DNA from: Microbacterium invictum
GTDB taxonomy: Bacteria; Actinomycetota; Actinomycetes; Actinomycetales; Microbacteriaceae
Direction: 5' to 3'
Assembly: GCF_014197265.1 (NCBI RefSeq)
Contig: NZ_JACIFH010000001.1
Coordinates: 2,170,001 to 2,234,000 of the forward strand
DNA length: 64,000 nucleotides
Position numbers and translations under genes: made by a program. Of this stretch, positions 36,445 through 44,709 are shown piece by piece. Numbering within the stretch: position 1 is the first letter of the stretch; every line of letters begins with the position of its first letter. The notes under the pieces are model-generated. The model searched no databases and was not told the DNA's origin. It worked only from the letters and a program-made list of their open reading frames with translations.

Positions 36445-36807
36445 ATGGGCGTCGCCATGGGCAATCAGATGACTGAGATGCTCAAGGGCACCCTCGAGGG
36501 CATCGTGCTCGCACTGCTGTCCGTGCGTCCCGCGTACGGGTACGAGATCACGGCGCACCTGCGCGACAAGGGGTTCTCGGACATCGTCGAGGGCACCGTC
36601 TACGCGCTGCTCGTCCGCCTCGAGCAGCGCGGCCTGGCCGACGTGGAGAAGGTCCCGTCCGAGAAGGGGCCGCCGCGCAAGGTGTACTCGCTCAACGCGC
36701 AGGGGCGCCGGCAGCTCGACGAATTCTGGGAGACGTGGGGCTTCCTCGCCGACCGCATCGCGCAGCTGCACACCGAACACTCCGAACACACAGAGGAAGG
36801 CAACTGA
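36445..36807 (+). CDS. PadR-family transcriptional regulator
   Basis: A 120-residue PadR regulator with the winged helix at about residues 13-90: GTLEGIVLALLSVRPAYGYEI, FSDIVEGTVYALLVRLEQRGLADVE, GPPRKVYSLNAQGRRQL. The C-terminal helix for dimerisation follows. It opens an efflux operon (DUF1048 protein, ABC ATPase, ABC permease) and probably represses it. ATG at 36445 has no ribosome binding site; ATG at 36457 in frame is an alternative. Confidence 0.93.
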   Translation: MGVAMGNQMTEMLKGTLEGIVLALLSVRPAYGYEITAHLRDKGFSDIVEGTVYALLVRLEQRGLADVEKVPSEKGPPRKVYSLNAQGRRQLDEFWETWGFLADRIAQLHTEHSEHTEEGN

Positions 36808-36808
36808 C

Positions 36809-37177
36809 ATGGTCGCCAAATGGATCGAGATCCTCACCGGGTCGCTGGATCAGAAGAAGCAGTACCGCCAGTACAAGGCGCGCATCGAAGAACTCGCAGA
36901 GCCCCACCGCACGGCCGCGAAGGCGATCGAGCGGTACCTCATGTCCTCGGCGATGGTCACCGATGGAGACACCCTGGTCACGATGCTCGGTGACCTGGCC
37001 GACCTGTGGGAGCGCGCCGCCGTCGACGGCACTGCGGTGCGCGAGATCGTCGGCGACGACCCGGTCGAGTTCGCGGAGAACTTCGCCCGCGCATACAGCG
37101 GAAAGCAGTGGCTCGACAAGGAGCGCGCCCGCCTGAACAAGGCGATCGACGACGCCGAGCGAGGCGAGCCGACATGA
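36809..37177 (+). CDS. DUF1048 family protein
   Basis: A 122-residue all-helical soluble protein of the DUF1048 family (MVAKWIEILTGSLDQKKQY at the start; AIERYLMSSAMVTDG; LADLWERAAVDG). DUF1048 genes typically follow a PadR regulator and precede an ABC exporter, as here, starting one base after the PadR stop. The molecular role is unknown; an accessory of the exporter or a modulator of PadR are both possible. Its stop overlaps the ATPase start (ATGA). Confidence 0.88.
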   Translation: MVAKWIEILTGSLDQKKQYRQYKARIEELAEPHRTAAKAIERYLMSSAMVTDGDTLVTMLGDLADLWERAAVDGTAVREIVGDDPVEFAENFARAYSGKQWLDKERARLNKAIDDAERGEPT

Positions 37178-37929
37178 CCGCGGCCATCCGGGTGCGGAGT
37201 GTGGAGAAGTCGTTCACGGACGTCTCCGTGCTGCGCGGCGTCGACCTCGACGTGGCGCGCGGCAGCATCTTCGCCCTGCTCGGCGCGAACGGGGCGGGCA
37301 AGACGACGCTCGTGCGCATCCTGTCGACGCTCGTCGAGATGGATGCCGGCAGCGCCACCGTCAGCGGCTTCGACGTCGCCACGCAGGCGCAGTCCGTGCG
37401 CGAGTCGATCAGCCTCACCGGGCAGTTCGCCGCCGTCGACGAGGTCTTGACAGGCCGCGAGAACATCTCGCTCGTCGCCCGGCTGCGGCACCTTCCCGAT
37501 CCCGCCGCCATCGCCGATGACCTGCTGGCCAGGTTCTCGCTGATGGATGCCGGTGCGCGGCGCGCGGCGACTTACTCGGGCGGCATGCGGCGCCGCCTCG
37601 ACATCGCGATGAGCCTCGTGGGTGACCCCGCGGTCATCTTCCTCGACGAGCCGACCACGGGCCTGGACCCCCAGTCGCGCATCGAAGTCTGGCAGACCGT
37701 GCGCACCCTCGCGGGCGCCGGCACGACGGTGCTGCTCACCACGCAGTACCTCGATGAGGCCGAGCATCTCGCCGACCGCATCGCGATCCTCCACGACGGG
37801 CGGATCATCGTCGAGGGCACTCTGGCCGAACTGAAGCAGGTGCTTCCGCCGGCGCAGGTCGAGTACGTCGAGAAGCAGCCCACCCTCGAGGAGGTCTTCC
37901 TCGCCCTCACCGCCAGGGAGCGATCATGA
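37174..37929 (+). CDS. ABC exporter ATP-binding protein (DrrA-like)
   Basis: A 251-residue ABC ATPase. Walker A is GANGAGKTT (about 39-47), the signature is YSGGMRRRLDIA, Walker B is AVIFLDEPTTGLDP, and the switch His lies in TTQYLDEAEHLADR as QYLDEAE, typical of the daunorubicin-resistance type. The C-terminal PTLEEVFLALTARE tail is characteristic of DrrA relatives. It powers the permease encoded next, overlapping by four bases. Likely function is export of a drug or lipid. Confidence 0.95.
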   Translation: MTAAIRVRSVEKSFTDVSVLRGVDLDVARGSIFALLGANGAGKTTLVRILSTLVEMDAGSATVSGFDVATQAQSVRESISLTGQFAAVDEVLTGRENISLVARLRHLPDPAAIADDLLARFSLMDAGARRAATYSGGMRRRLDIAMSLVGDPAVIFLDEPTTGLDPQSRIEVWQTVRTLAGAGTTVLLTTQYLDEAEHLADRIAILHDGRIIVEGTLAELKQVLPPAQVEYVEKQPTLEEVFLALTARERS

Positions 37930-38690
37930 GCGCCACGCACTTCGTGAGCGACACCGGCATCCTCGCCGGGCGCTCGCTGCGCCACATCTTGCGCAGCCCC
38001 GACACGATCATCACGACCGCCGTCACCCCGGTCGCGATCATGCTGCTCTTCGTCTTCGTGTTCGGGGGCGCGATCGACACCGGTTCGTCGTCGTACATCG
38101 ACTACATGCTCCCCGGCATCCTGCTCATCACGATCGCCTCCGGCATCGCGTACACGGCGTACCGCCTGTTCATGGACATGCAGGGCGGCATCTTCGAGCG
38201 GTTCCAGTCGATGCCGATCGCGCGGTCGAGCGCGCTGTGGGCGCATGTGCTGACTTCGCTGGTGGCCAACATGGTCTCGCTCGTGATCGTCGTCGGCGTC
38301 GCGTTCGCGATGGGCTTCCGCACCGGCGCCGGTGTCGGCGCATGGCTGGGCGTCGCCGGCATCCTGATCCTGTTCACGCTCGCCCTCACGTGGCTCGCCG
38401 TGGTGGCGGGCCTCTCGGCCAAGACGGTCGACGGCGCGAGTGCGTTCTCGTACCCGCTCATCTTCCTGCCGTTCGTCAGCTCGGCGTTCGTCCCGACCGA
38501 CACCATGCCGGCGCCGGTCGCCTGGTTCGCCGAGAACCAGCCGGTGACGCCGATCGTAAACACGATCCGCGCACTGTTCGCCGGGCAGCCGGTCGGTGGC
38601 GAGATCTGGATCGCGCTCGGGTGGTGCGCCGGCATCCTCGCCGGGGCGTTCCTGCTCTCGATGGCGGTCTACCGGCGCAAGATCAGGTGA
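37926..38690 (+). CDS. ABC-2 type exporter permease (DrrB-like)
   Basis: A 254-residue membrane protein with six hydrophobic helices, ABC-2 type. Typical features are the N-terminal RSLRHILRSPDTIITT coupling region, DYMLPGILLITIASG and FFPLIFLPFVSSAFVPTDTMPAPV-like extracellular loop (here YPLIFLPFVSSAFVPTDTMP). It forms the pore for the DrrA-like ATPase. Last gene of the PadR operon. Confidence 0.94.
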   Translation: MSATHFVSDTGILAGRSLRHILRSPDTIITTAVTPVAIMLLFVFVFGGAIDTGSSSYIDYMLPGILLITIASGIAYTAYRLFMDMQGGIFERFQSMPIARSSALWAHVLTSLVANMVSLVIVVGVAFAMGFRTGAGVGAWLGVAGILILFTLALTWLAVVAGLSAKTVDGASAFSYPLIFLPFVSSAFVPTDTMPAPVAWFAENQPVTPIVNTIRALFAGQPVGGEIWIALGWCAGILAGAFLLSMAVYRRKIR

Positions 38691-38705
38691 CTCTCGGGAG
38701 GCGGT

Positions 38706-38734
38706 ACTGAGTGTCATCTATACTGATCCTCAGT
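38706..38734 (+). promoter_or_regulatory. Promoter and candidate operator of the acyl-CoA dehydrogenase
   Basis: ACTGAG (38706-38711) and CTCAGT (38729-38734) are inverted arms around TATACT (38718-38723), a good -10 hexamer. A repressor bound to the arms would cover the -10. No regulator gene lies next to the gene, so the binder is unknown. Confidence 0.45.
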
Positions 38735-38754
38735 CTCACCCTCAAGGAGTTCTG

Positions 38755-40476
38755 ATGGCCACGCCCCCGTACCAGCCGCCCGTCGCCGACTACACGTTCC
38801 TCTTCGGCGAGGCATTCGGGCTCGATCTCGTCGCCCGCGCGTCCGATGGCGAGCTGACGGCGATGGATGCCACGGAGATCGTCGCCGGCGCGGGTGAGTT
38901 CGCGGCATCCGTCCTCGCCCCCCTCGAAGCCGTCGGCGATCGCGAAGGCGCCCGGCTCGAAGACGGCCAGGTGCGCCTGCCCACCGGCTTCGCCGATGCC
39001 TATCGCGCGTTCGTCGACGCGGGCTGGATCACCGCCGAGGCCCCTGTCTCGGCCGGCGGCGACGGCCTGCCCGGCGCGGTGCGCGCGGGGCTCGGGGAGA
39101 TCTGGAACGGCTCGAACGCCGCCTTCGCGCTGTGCTGGCTGCTGACGGCGGGGCAGATCCACGCGCTCGATGCCACGGCATCCGACGACCTGCGCGAGAC
39201 CTACCTCACCAAGCTCGTCTCGGGCGAGTGGACCGGCACGATGAACCTCACCGAGCCGGCCGCCGGCACCGACCTCGGCGCGATCCGCACGATGGCGACG
39301 CCCCGCGACGACGGCAGCTGGGCGATCCGCGGGCAGAAGATCTTCATCACGTGGGGCGATCACGACGTCGCCGAGAACATCGTCCACCTGGTGCTGGCCC
39401 GCACCCCCGGCGCACCGGACGGCGCCCGCGGGCTCTCGCTGTTCGTCGCCCCGAAGGTGCTCGTGAACCCCGACGGCAGCCTCGGCGAGCGCAACGCGAT
39501 CACCACGGTGGCCGTCGAGCACAAGCTCGGCATCCACGGCAGCCCGACCTGCGTGCTCGCGTACGAGGATGCGACCGGGTATCTCGTCGGCGATCTGCAC
39601 GGGGGACTTGCCGGCATGTTCGTGATGATGAACTCGGCCCGCGCGGGCATGGGCTTCCAAGCCACCGGCATCTCGGACCGCGCCTACCAGCAGGCCGCGA
39701 CGTACGCCGCCGAGCGTGTGCAGGGTCCGGTGCAGGGCCGCCCGGCCGGTGCGCCGGTCGCCGAGCACCCCGATGTGCGCCGGCTGCTGCTGTCGATGTC
39801 GAGCAAGATCTTCGCGATGCGGGCGCTCGGGGTCTACGCCGCCGACCTGCTCGATCGGGCCGATGCCGGCGGCGACGCCGCGCTGGCCGAGTTCTTCGTG
39901 CCGATCCTCAAGGGCTGGACGACCGAAGACGCCCAGCAGGTCACGAGCGATGCCATCCAGGTCCACGGCGGTATGGGGTTCATCGAAGAGACCGGCGTCG
40001 CCCAGCACTACCGCGATGCGCGCATCACCACGATCTACGAGGGTACGACGGCCATCCAGTCCAACGACCTCGTCGGCCGGAAGGTGCTGCGCAACGGCGG
40101 CGCCACCGTCGATGCGCTGCTCGCGCAGATCGACGAGACCCTCGCGCAGCTGCGCGGCGTCGACCACCCCGTCGCCGCGCGGACGGCAGACCGTCTGGAC
40201 CGCGCCGTCGCCACCACGCGCCGTGCGACCGCGGACCTGCTCGCGTTCGCGTCGTCGCCCCGCGACGCGTACGCCGTCAGCGTGCCCTACCTCATGCTAC
40301 TCGGCACCCTCGCCGGCGGCTGGATGCACGCGCTGGCCGTCGTCGCCGTGCTGCGGCACGAGACGCTGGATGAAGGGGATGCCGCGCGGCTGACGTCAGC
40401 GGACTTCTACGGCAGTCACCATCTGCCGCGCGTGCACGCCCTCGCCGACACGGTCGCCGGTGGGGAGATCGCGTAA
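38755..40476 (+). CDS. Acyl-CoA dehydrogenase, long form
   Basis: A 573-residue FAD enzyme that oxidises acyl-CoA to the 2-enoyl-CoA. It has the helical N-terminal domain, the GTMNLTEPAAGTDLGAIRT flavin/substrate segment (about 162-180), KIFITWGDHD, and the IQVHGGMGFIEETGVAQHYRDARI and IYEGTTAIQSNDLVGRK C-terminal motifs, where the Glu is the catalytic base of this clade. A further ~130-residue C-terminal domain marks the long form seen in FadE-type enzymes. ATG at 38755 follows AAGGAG. It is monocistronic. Chain-length preference is unknown. Confidence 0.94.
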   Translation: MATPPYQPPVADYTFLFGEAFGLDLVARASDGELTAMDATEIVAGAGEFAASVLAPLEAVGDREGARLEDGQVRLPTGFADAYRAFVDAGWITAEAPVSAGGDGLPGAVRAGLGEIWNGSNAAFALCWLLTAGQIHALDATASDDLRETYLTKLVSGEWTGTMNLTEPAAGTDLGAIRTMATPRDDGSWAIRGQKIFITWGDHDVAENIVHLVLARTPGAPDGARGLSLFVAPKVLVNPDGSLGERNAITTVAVEHKLGIHGSPTCVLAYEDATGYLVGDLHGGLAGMFVMMNSARAGMGFQATGISDRAYQQAATYAAERVQGPVQGRPAGAPVAEHPDVRRLLLSMSSKIFAMRALGVYAADLLDRADAGGDAALAEFFVPILKGWTTEDAQQVTSDAIQVHGGMGFIEETGVAQHYRDARITTIYEGTTAIQSNDLVGRKVLRNGGATVDALLAQIDETLAQLRGVDHPVAARTADRLDRAVATTRRATADLLAFASSPRDAYAVSVPYLMLLGTLAGGWMHALAVVAVLRHETLDEGDAARLTSADFYGSHHLPRVHALADTVAGGEIA

Positions 40477-40498
40477 CCGCTGCCGAGGGATCGCCGGT

Positions 40499-40831
40499 TC
40501 AGGGGACGTCGTCGCCTGCGCGGGGGGCGGTGTCCTCGGGCGGCTCGGGCACGATGTGCAGTCCGCTCGGCGAGTTCGCCGTGACGGCCAGCGCTTCGAT
40601 CCAGGCACGGTTGAGTGTCGGCGGACGGCTGCCGTAGTACTTGAACGAGATCGCCAGGCTGGGGCTGAGCCAGACCGACGTCCGCCCCTCCCCGACGCTC
40701 ACATCGTCACGCCACGTGAACACGAAGCTCTCGCCCCGGCGGAGCTTGTTCGCGATCACGACCTGAAGGTGCGCGAGGACGCGGTCTTCGAGGTCGACTT
40801 TCGTACCGCTGTGGTAGGTGAGTTTGCCCAT
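40499..40831 (-). CDS. Small actinobacterial protein, paralogue of the divergent neighbour
   Basis: A 110-residue protein of a family common in Microbacteriaceae but functionally uncharacterised. It starts MGKLTYHSGTKVDLEDRVLA and shares DRVLAHLQVVIANKLRRGES and SVWLSPSLAISF segments with the protein encoded divergently at 40897. No membrane segment and no catalytic motif are seen. An older label, ATP-dependent DNA ligase-like, is not supported by any ligase motif. The acidic Pro-rich tail is unique to this copy. Confidence 0.72.
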   Translation of the reverse strand: MGKLTYHSGTKVDLEDRVLAHLQVVIANKLRRGESFVFTWRDDVSVGEGRTSVWLSPSLAISFKYYGSRPPTLNRAWIEALAVTANSPSGLHIVPEPPEDTAPRAGDDVP

Positions 40832-40896
40832 GTCGCGTCCATCCTGACACACGGCGAGGGACGCGCTGAGCACGCGGAAGGTTTAGTGTTTCGCAC

Positions 40897-41271
40897 ATGG
40901 GCACGATCTACTACGGCGGCTCGGCGACACCGATCCACATCGAGGACCGCATACTCGCGCATCTGAAGGTGGTCATCTCCACCAAGCTTCGCCGCGGCGA
41001 GAGCTTCACCGTGTCGTGGCAACACCCCGACGATCAGCCGCGCGGGCGCAGCACGATCTGGCTGCACCCCTCGATCCCCCTGCGGTTCGTCTTCGAGAAC
41101 CCCGAGCCCCCGGCCCTCAGCCGCGAGTGGATCGCGAGTCTGGCCAACTCGGCGAGTTCGACCGGCGGCATCCAACTCGTCGCCGAGCATTTCGATCTGG
41201 ATCAGGACGTGCCCGACAACAACGCGCCACAGGCGGTCGAAGTGTCGGACGACAACGACGGCACGGACTGA
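40897..41271 (+). CDS. Small actinobacterial protein, paralogue of the divergent neighbour
   Basis: A 124-residue protein similar to the one encoded at 40499-40831: EDRILAHLKVVISTKLRRGE and STIWLHPSIPLRFVFENPEP align without gaps across about 85 residues. The C-terminus is highly acidic (VEVSDDNDGTD). The two start codons are 65 bases apart, so they share one promoter region. The pair probably arose by an inverted duplication. Function unknown. Confidence 0.72.
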   Translation: MGTIYYGGSATPIHIEDRILAHLKVVISTKLRRGESFTVSWQHPDDQPRGRSTIWLHPSIPLRFVFENPEPPALSREWIASLANSASSTGGIQLVAEHFDLDQDVPDNNAPQAVEVSDDNDGTD

Positions 41272-41279
41272 TCGCGAGG

Positions 41280-42128
41280 TCAGCCGTCGACTCGTAGGCG
41301 GGCTTCTTCGGCGGCACGCTCGGCCTGCACCACCTCGTCGGCTGCGGCCGTGCGCTCCCCGTCGAGTTCTCCGGCCTCGGCGTGCGCTGACACGGCATCC
41401 TTCTCCACGCGTGCGAGCTCGGCCTCGAGCTTCTCGGCACGGTCGGACAGCTCTCGTGCCCGCTCCGCCGTTGCCTGCCACCTGCGGTCGACGTCGTCAC
41501 GGCGGCGCATCGCGTCCTTGAGCCGGGACTCGGCCGATCGCAGGGCACGTTCGGCCTCTTTGCGCTCGCGGCGGGCGCGGACTTCATCGGCCGGCGGCGA
41601 GCTTCTCTCGGCCACCGCATCGATGTCACCGGCGAGGGCTCCCGCCAGGTCGACCGCGTCACTGCCCGATGCCTGAAGCGGCCGCACGAGCCGCCCCGAG
41701 GCCACGGCGGCCGCGGCCGCGCCGTCGAACATCGCGGCGTTCAGCGTCTCGACGACCGCTTCCAGCGTGCTCACGGTGATCCGTTCCCCGCGCTCGGCCG
41801 CGGCATCCCCGGCCTTCTTCGCGAGGCTGCGCACCAGCGCGCGACGCTCGCGGCTGAGCGTCGTGAGCGTGGCCGCGTCGAGGTCCGCCTGCGCCTCGCG
41901 CAGGGCCTCGGCCAGTTCCAGAGCTTCGGTGAGCTCGCCCGCGTGTTCGCGTGCGAACAGGTTCACGACCCACGCGGCCACGAGCGGCTTGCGGAGGGCG
42001 CGAATCTCGGCGGCGAATGCGGAATCCTCTGCCTCCTTCGCCCGGGCGTTGCGCGCCGCGGTGAACGCGTCCGGTGCCAGCGCATAGAGTTCGGCGGCGA
42101 TGCCGTTGAGCTCCGGGGAGGTGGCCAC
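41280..42128 (-). CDS. Alpha-helical coiled-coil protein, unknown function
   Basis: A 282-residue soluble, Ala/Glu/Arg-rich protein that is almost entirely helical. The N-terminal half (about 5-130: GIAAELYALAPDAFTAARNARAKEAED, RKPLVAAWVVNLFAREH) is more conserved-looking; residues 165-282 form a long coiled coil with heptad Leu/Ala. The start is GTG at 42128, reached over a GGTGGCCACC palindrome. No enzymatic motif. A structural or nucleoid-associated role is conceivable but unproven. Confidence 0.75.
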   Translation of the reverse strand: MATSPELNGIAAELYALAPDAFTAARNARAKEAEDSAFAAEIRALRKPLVAAWVVNLFAREHAGELTEALELAEALREAQADLDAATLTTLSRERRALVRSLAKKAGDAAAERGERITVSTLEAVVETLNAAMFDGAAAAAVASGRLVRPLQASGSDAVDLAGALAGDIDAVAERSSPPADEVRARRERKEAERALRSAESRLKDAMRRRDDVDRRWQATAERARELSDRAEKLEAELARVEKDAVSAHAEAGELDGERTAAADEVVQAERAAEEARLRVDG

Positions 42129-42296
42129 CTGCCCATTGTGCCGCGCGCGGCATCCATCGGGCAGACTGCGACGCCGCCGGCCCGCCGGTGTGACATCGCG
42201 GAGTCGGGGAATCATCCCCCGGGGATGACGTCGCGTCAGCCGTGGAAGCGTTGGATGACGGTGACGTTACGCCGGCCGGCTGAGCAGCCGGGGGAC

Positions 42297-42336
42297 CGGC
42301 GGGGTCTCGAGGTCATGGCTTCGACCTCCCCCGCCG
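42297..42336 (-). terminator. Hairpin after the asparaginase gene
   Basis: CGGCGGGG (42297-42304) pairs with CCCCGCCG (42329-42336), and GAGGTC (42309-42314) with GACCTC (42323-42328), giving an interrupted 14-bp stem with an 8-base loop. It begins 33 bases past the asparaginase stop, in the 240-base gap to the coiled-coil gene. The rest of that gap holds nothing I can identify. Confidence 0.6.
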
Positions 42337-42368
42337 GGTTCTCCGAACCCCCGCGGACGGCCCGCAAC

Positions 42369-43355
42369 CTAGTACCGCAGGAACGCCTGCTGAATCGCAG
42401 CCGGTCCCAGGCCGCGCGCCAGGCAGAGCTGCAGCAGAACCCTGCTCTTCTGCGGATTGAGCTGGTCTGATGCCACCAGTCCGAGCCCGTCATCGTCCAG
42501 TTCGATGTTCCGGCCGACGTCGCCGCTCCCGACGCGCGAGCTGCGAACCACGGCCACACCGTCGCGGGCGACGTCCGCGAGAATCTCTGCCACCTCGGTG
42601 GACACGTTCCCATTCCCCATGCCGGCGATGACGATGCCCTGTGCGCCGAGGGATACGCTCGCACGCACGAGATCGGCGGGCATGTTCGCGTGCGCGTACA
42701 TGATGTCGACGCGAGGCAGCGCGACGATGTCCGCCACGGTGAACTCGGTACTGCCGGTGTGCAGATGGGTCGGGCGACGGAAGTACCGGATGCGCCCGTA
42801 GCTCGCGGTACCCAGGAGCCCGGCGCCCGGCGAGACGAACGCCTGCACATCGGTGGTGCTGGACTTCGTGACGTCGCGCGCACTGTGGAGGTCGTCGTTG
42901 ATGGCCACGATGACCCCGCGCCCCCGGGCATGCCGATCCGCCGCCACGCTGACCGCGTTGAACAGGTTGAGCGGGCCGTCTGCACTCAGCGCCGTGGCGG
43001 GGCGCATCGAGCCGGTCAGCACGACCGGACGTTCGGACCCGGTGACCAGATGGAGGAAGTATCCGGTCTCCTCGGCCGTGTCGGTGCCGTGCGTGATGAC
43101 GATGCCGTCGGCCTCATCCGCCGCGAACACCGCGTCGACCCTCGCGGCGAGCCGGAGCCACAGCGCGTCGTTCATATCCTGGCTGCCCACTTGCGAGACC
43201 TGTTCGCCGGTCAACGTCGCCACATCGCCCAGACCGGGGACGCCGGCCATCAGCGCGTCGACGCTCAGTCCGCCCGAGCGATACCCCTGGGCGACCTGAG
43301 ACGGCGCCGTGCCCGCGATCGTTCCGCCCGTCGCCAGAATGTGGACCCGGGTCAT
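42369..43355 (-). CDS. L-asparaginase (type I/II asparaginase family)
   Basis: A 328-residue enzyme that hydrolyses asparagine to aspartate and ammonia. The nucleophile Thr is T12 in ATGGTIAG; the second triad is T91, D92 (THGTDTAEETGYF) and K163 (RDVTKSSTTDVQAF). There is no signal peptide, so it acts in the cytoplasm. ATG at 43355 follows AAGGGG; a GTG two codons upstream is possible. It precedes the coiled-coil gene and follows the lipoprotein gene, all on the minus strand. Confidence 0.95.
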   Translation of the reverse strand: MTRVHILATGGTIAGTAPSQVAQGYRSGGLSVDALMAGVPGLGDVATLTGEQVSQVGSQDMNDALWLRLAARVDAVFAADEADGIVITHGTDTAEETGYFLHLVTGSERPVVLTGSMRPATALSADGPLNLFNAVSVAADRHARGRGVIVAINDDLHSARDVTKSSTTDVQAFVSPGAGLLGTASYGRIRYFRRPTHLHTGSTEFTVADIVALPRVDIMYAHANMPADLVRASVSLGAQGIVIAGMGNGNVSTEVAEILADVARDGVAVVRSSRVGSGDVGRNIELDDDGLGLVASDQLNPQKSRVLLQLCLARGLGPAAIQQAFLRY

Positions 43356-43411
43356 GGGCACCCCTTCCCACCGGCGGACGGCGAGCGCCGCGCATCAGGG
43401 CTCGATGGCAT

Positions 43412-44557
43412 TCACGGTTCTTCGGTCGGAGTCGGGGTCGGCGTCGGAGACGGGCTTTCGGTGGGCTTCATCGACTCTTCACGCTCGGCGATCGCCTCGT
43501 GGAAGGCGGTGATGGTCGCGGCATCCACCGCTCCGGTCGGCTCGACGCCGAGCTCGGTCTGGAAGGCGACCACGGCGTCGGTCAGTGCCGGGGTCCACGC
43601 GCCGTCGACCGGGCCGTCCCAGAAGCCCAGGAGCTTCAGGGTCTGCTGGACCGCCGCTGTCGTCGCCAGTTCCTCCTGCGCCTCCGCTCCGCCCACAGCC
43701 AGCAGTTCGGCCTGCAGCGCGGCGGCCGTCGCGTTGTCGACGGTCCCGGTGACCGGCAGCCCATGCGCTTCTTGCAGGGCCTCGACGGCGCCGACGGTCT
43801 CCGGGCCGTAGACCCCGTCGACAGCCCCGCTGAAGTACCCGGCGTCTGCGAGATCCTGCTGCAGCGCCGCCACATACGCCGCCACGGCCGCTTCGGCCTG
43901 CACGGCCTGCTCGTCGGTGAGGCAGCCGGCGTCGGCGAACAGGCGCAGCCACGCCCACTCGAGGCCGACGGCGGCACTGTTGAACTGCTCCGATGCGACC
44001 GACAGTGGTGTCTCGTCGGTGACCGCTTCTTGAGCCGCGGCGAAGTCTGATTCGGCCAGCCTGACCCGGTCGACGGTGGCAGCCGGGGCAAGGGGGGTGG
44101 ATGCCGGTGGCGTCCCGGTCACATCACCGGGAGCATCCGTGGCGCCCGCCTGAGCCAGCTCCAATTGCGCCTGCGCGTCGGCGAGCTCCTGCTCTGCGAC
44201 GGCAAGACCCTGCTGCGCCTCCAGGGCCGCGTCGGCTCCCTCGAACGCGTCTTCGCGGGGATCGACGAGCTCCGCACCCGCCGCCCGGACGTCGCCGACG
44301 GTGGGAGCGGTGTCGTTCAGCACGTCGCCGTAGCGGTCGAGGGCCACGATGTACGTCTTGCTCGCTTCGCAGAACATGTCCGAGGCCGCGGCGAGATCGT
44401 CCTGGGCTGCGGCCACGGCCTTCTCTTTGGCGGTCACCTTCGCCTCGGCGCGGTCCACGCTGCTGACCTCGCCGGCGCACCCTGCCAGCGCGACCACGGC
44501 GAGCATTGCCAGCGCCGTGACCGTCGCGCGAGCGGCCCGGGCAGAGTGTTCGGTCAC
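43412..44557 (-). CDS. Lipoprotein with two peptidoglycan-binding domains
   Basis: A 381-residue lipoprotein: GTG start at 44557 behind GGGAGAAC, signal peptide with lipobox VALAGC (Cys about 27), a helical coiled-coil stretch (about 30-130), a Pro/Thr linker, then two PG_binding_1 domains (about 235-285, LADAGYFSGAVDGVYGPETVGAVEAL; about 305-365, LKLLGFWDGPVDGAWTPALTDAVVAF). It ends in a Thr-Pro-rich tail. It is probably anchored to the membrane and attached to the wall, with no catalytic domain. Confidence 0.9.
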   Translation of the reverse strand: MTEHSARAARATVTALAMLAVVALAGCAGEVSSVDRAEAKVTAKEKAVAAAQDDLAAASDMFCEASKTYIVALDRYGDVLNDTAPTVGDVRAAGAELVDPREDAFEGADAALEAQQGLAVAEQELADAQAQLELAQAGATDAPGDVTGTPPASTPLAPAATVDRVRLAESDFAAAQEAVTDETPLSVASEQFNSAAVGLEWAWLRLFADAGCLTDEQAVQAEAAVAAYVAALQQDLADAGYFSGAVDGVYGPETVGAVEALQEAHGLPVTGTVDNATAAALQAELLAVGGAEAQEELATTAAVQQTLKLLGFWDGPVDGAWTPALTDAVVAFQTELGVEPTGAVDAATITAFHEAIAEREESMKPTESPSPTPTPTPTEEP

Positions 44558-44709
44558 GAGCGTTCTCCCGCCGTGATGCGTCTCATCGTTGCCCCCTCCG
44601 GCATCGTGCGACGCCTCACGCGTCGACCCACGATCGACGCTATGAGCGGGCTGCGCTCTCGCGAATCATCCGTCGAGTGTGATTGTCGGTGCTCGGCGAT
44701 CCGCAGCGG

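Noticed and set aside
40499..41271. The paralogous pair as ATP-dependent DNA ligases (a label sometimes given to this family).
   Set aside because: At 110-124 residues they lack the KxDG nucleotidyltransferase motif and every other ligase motif.
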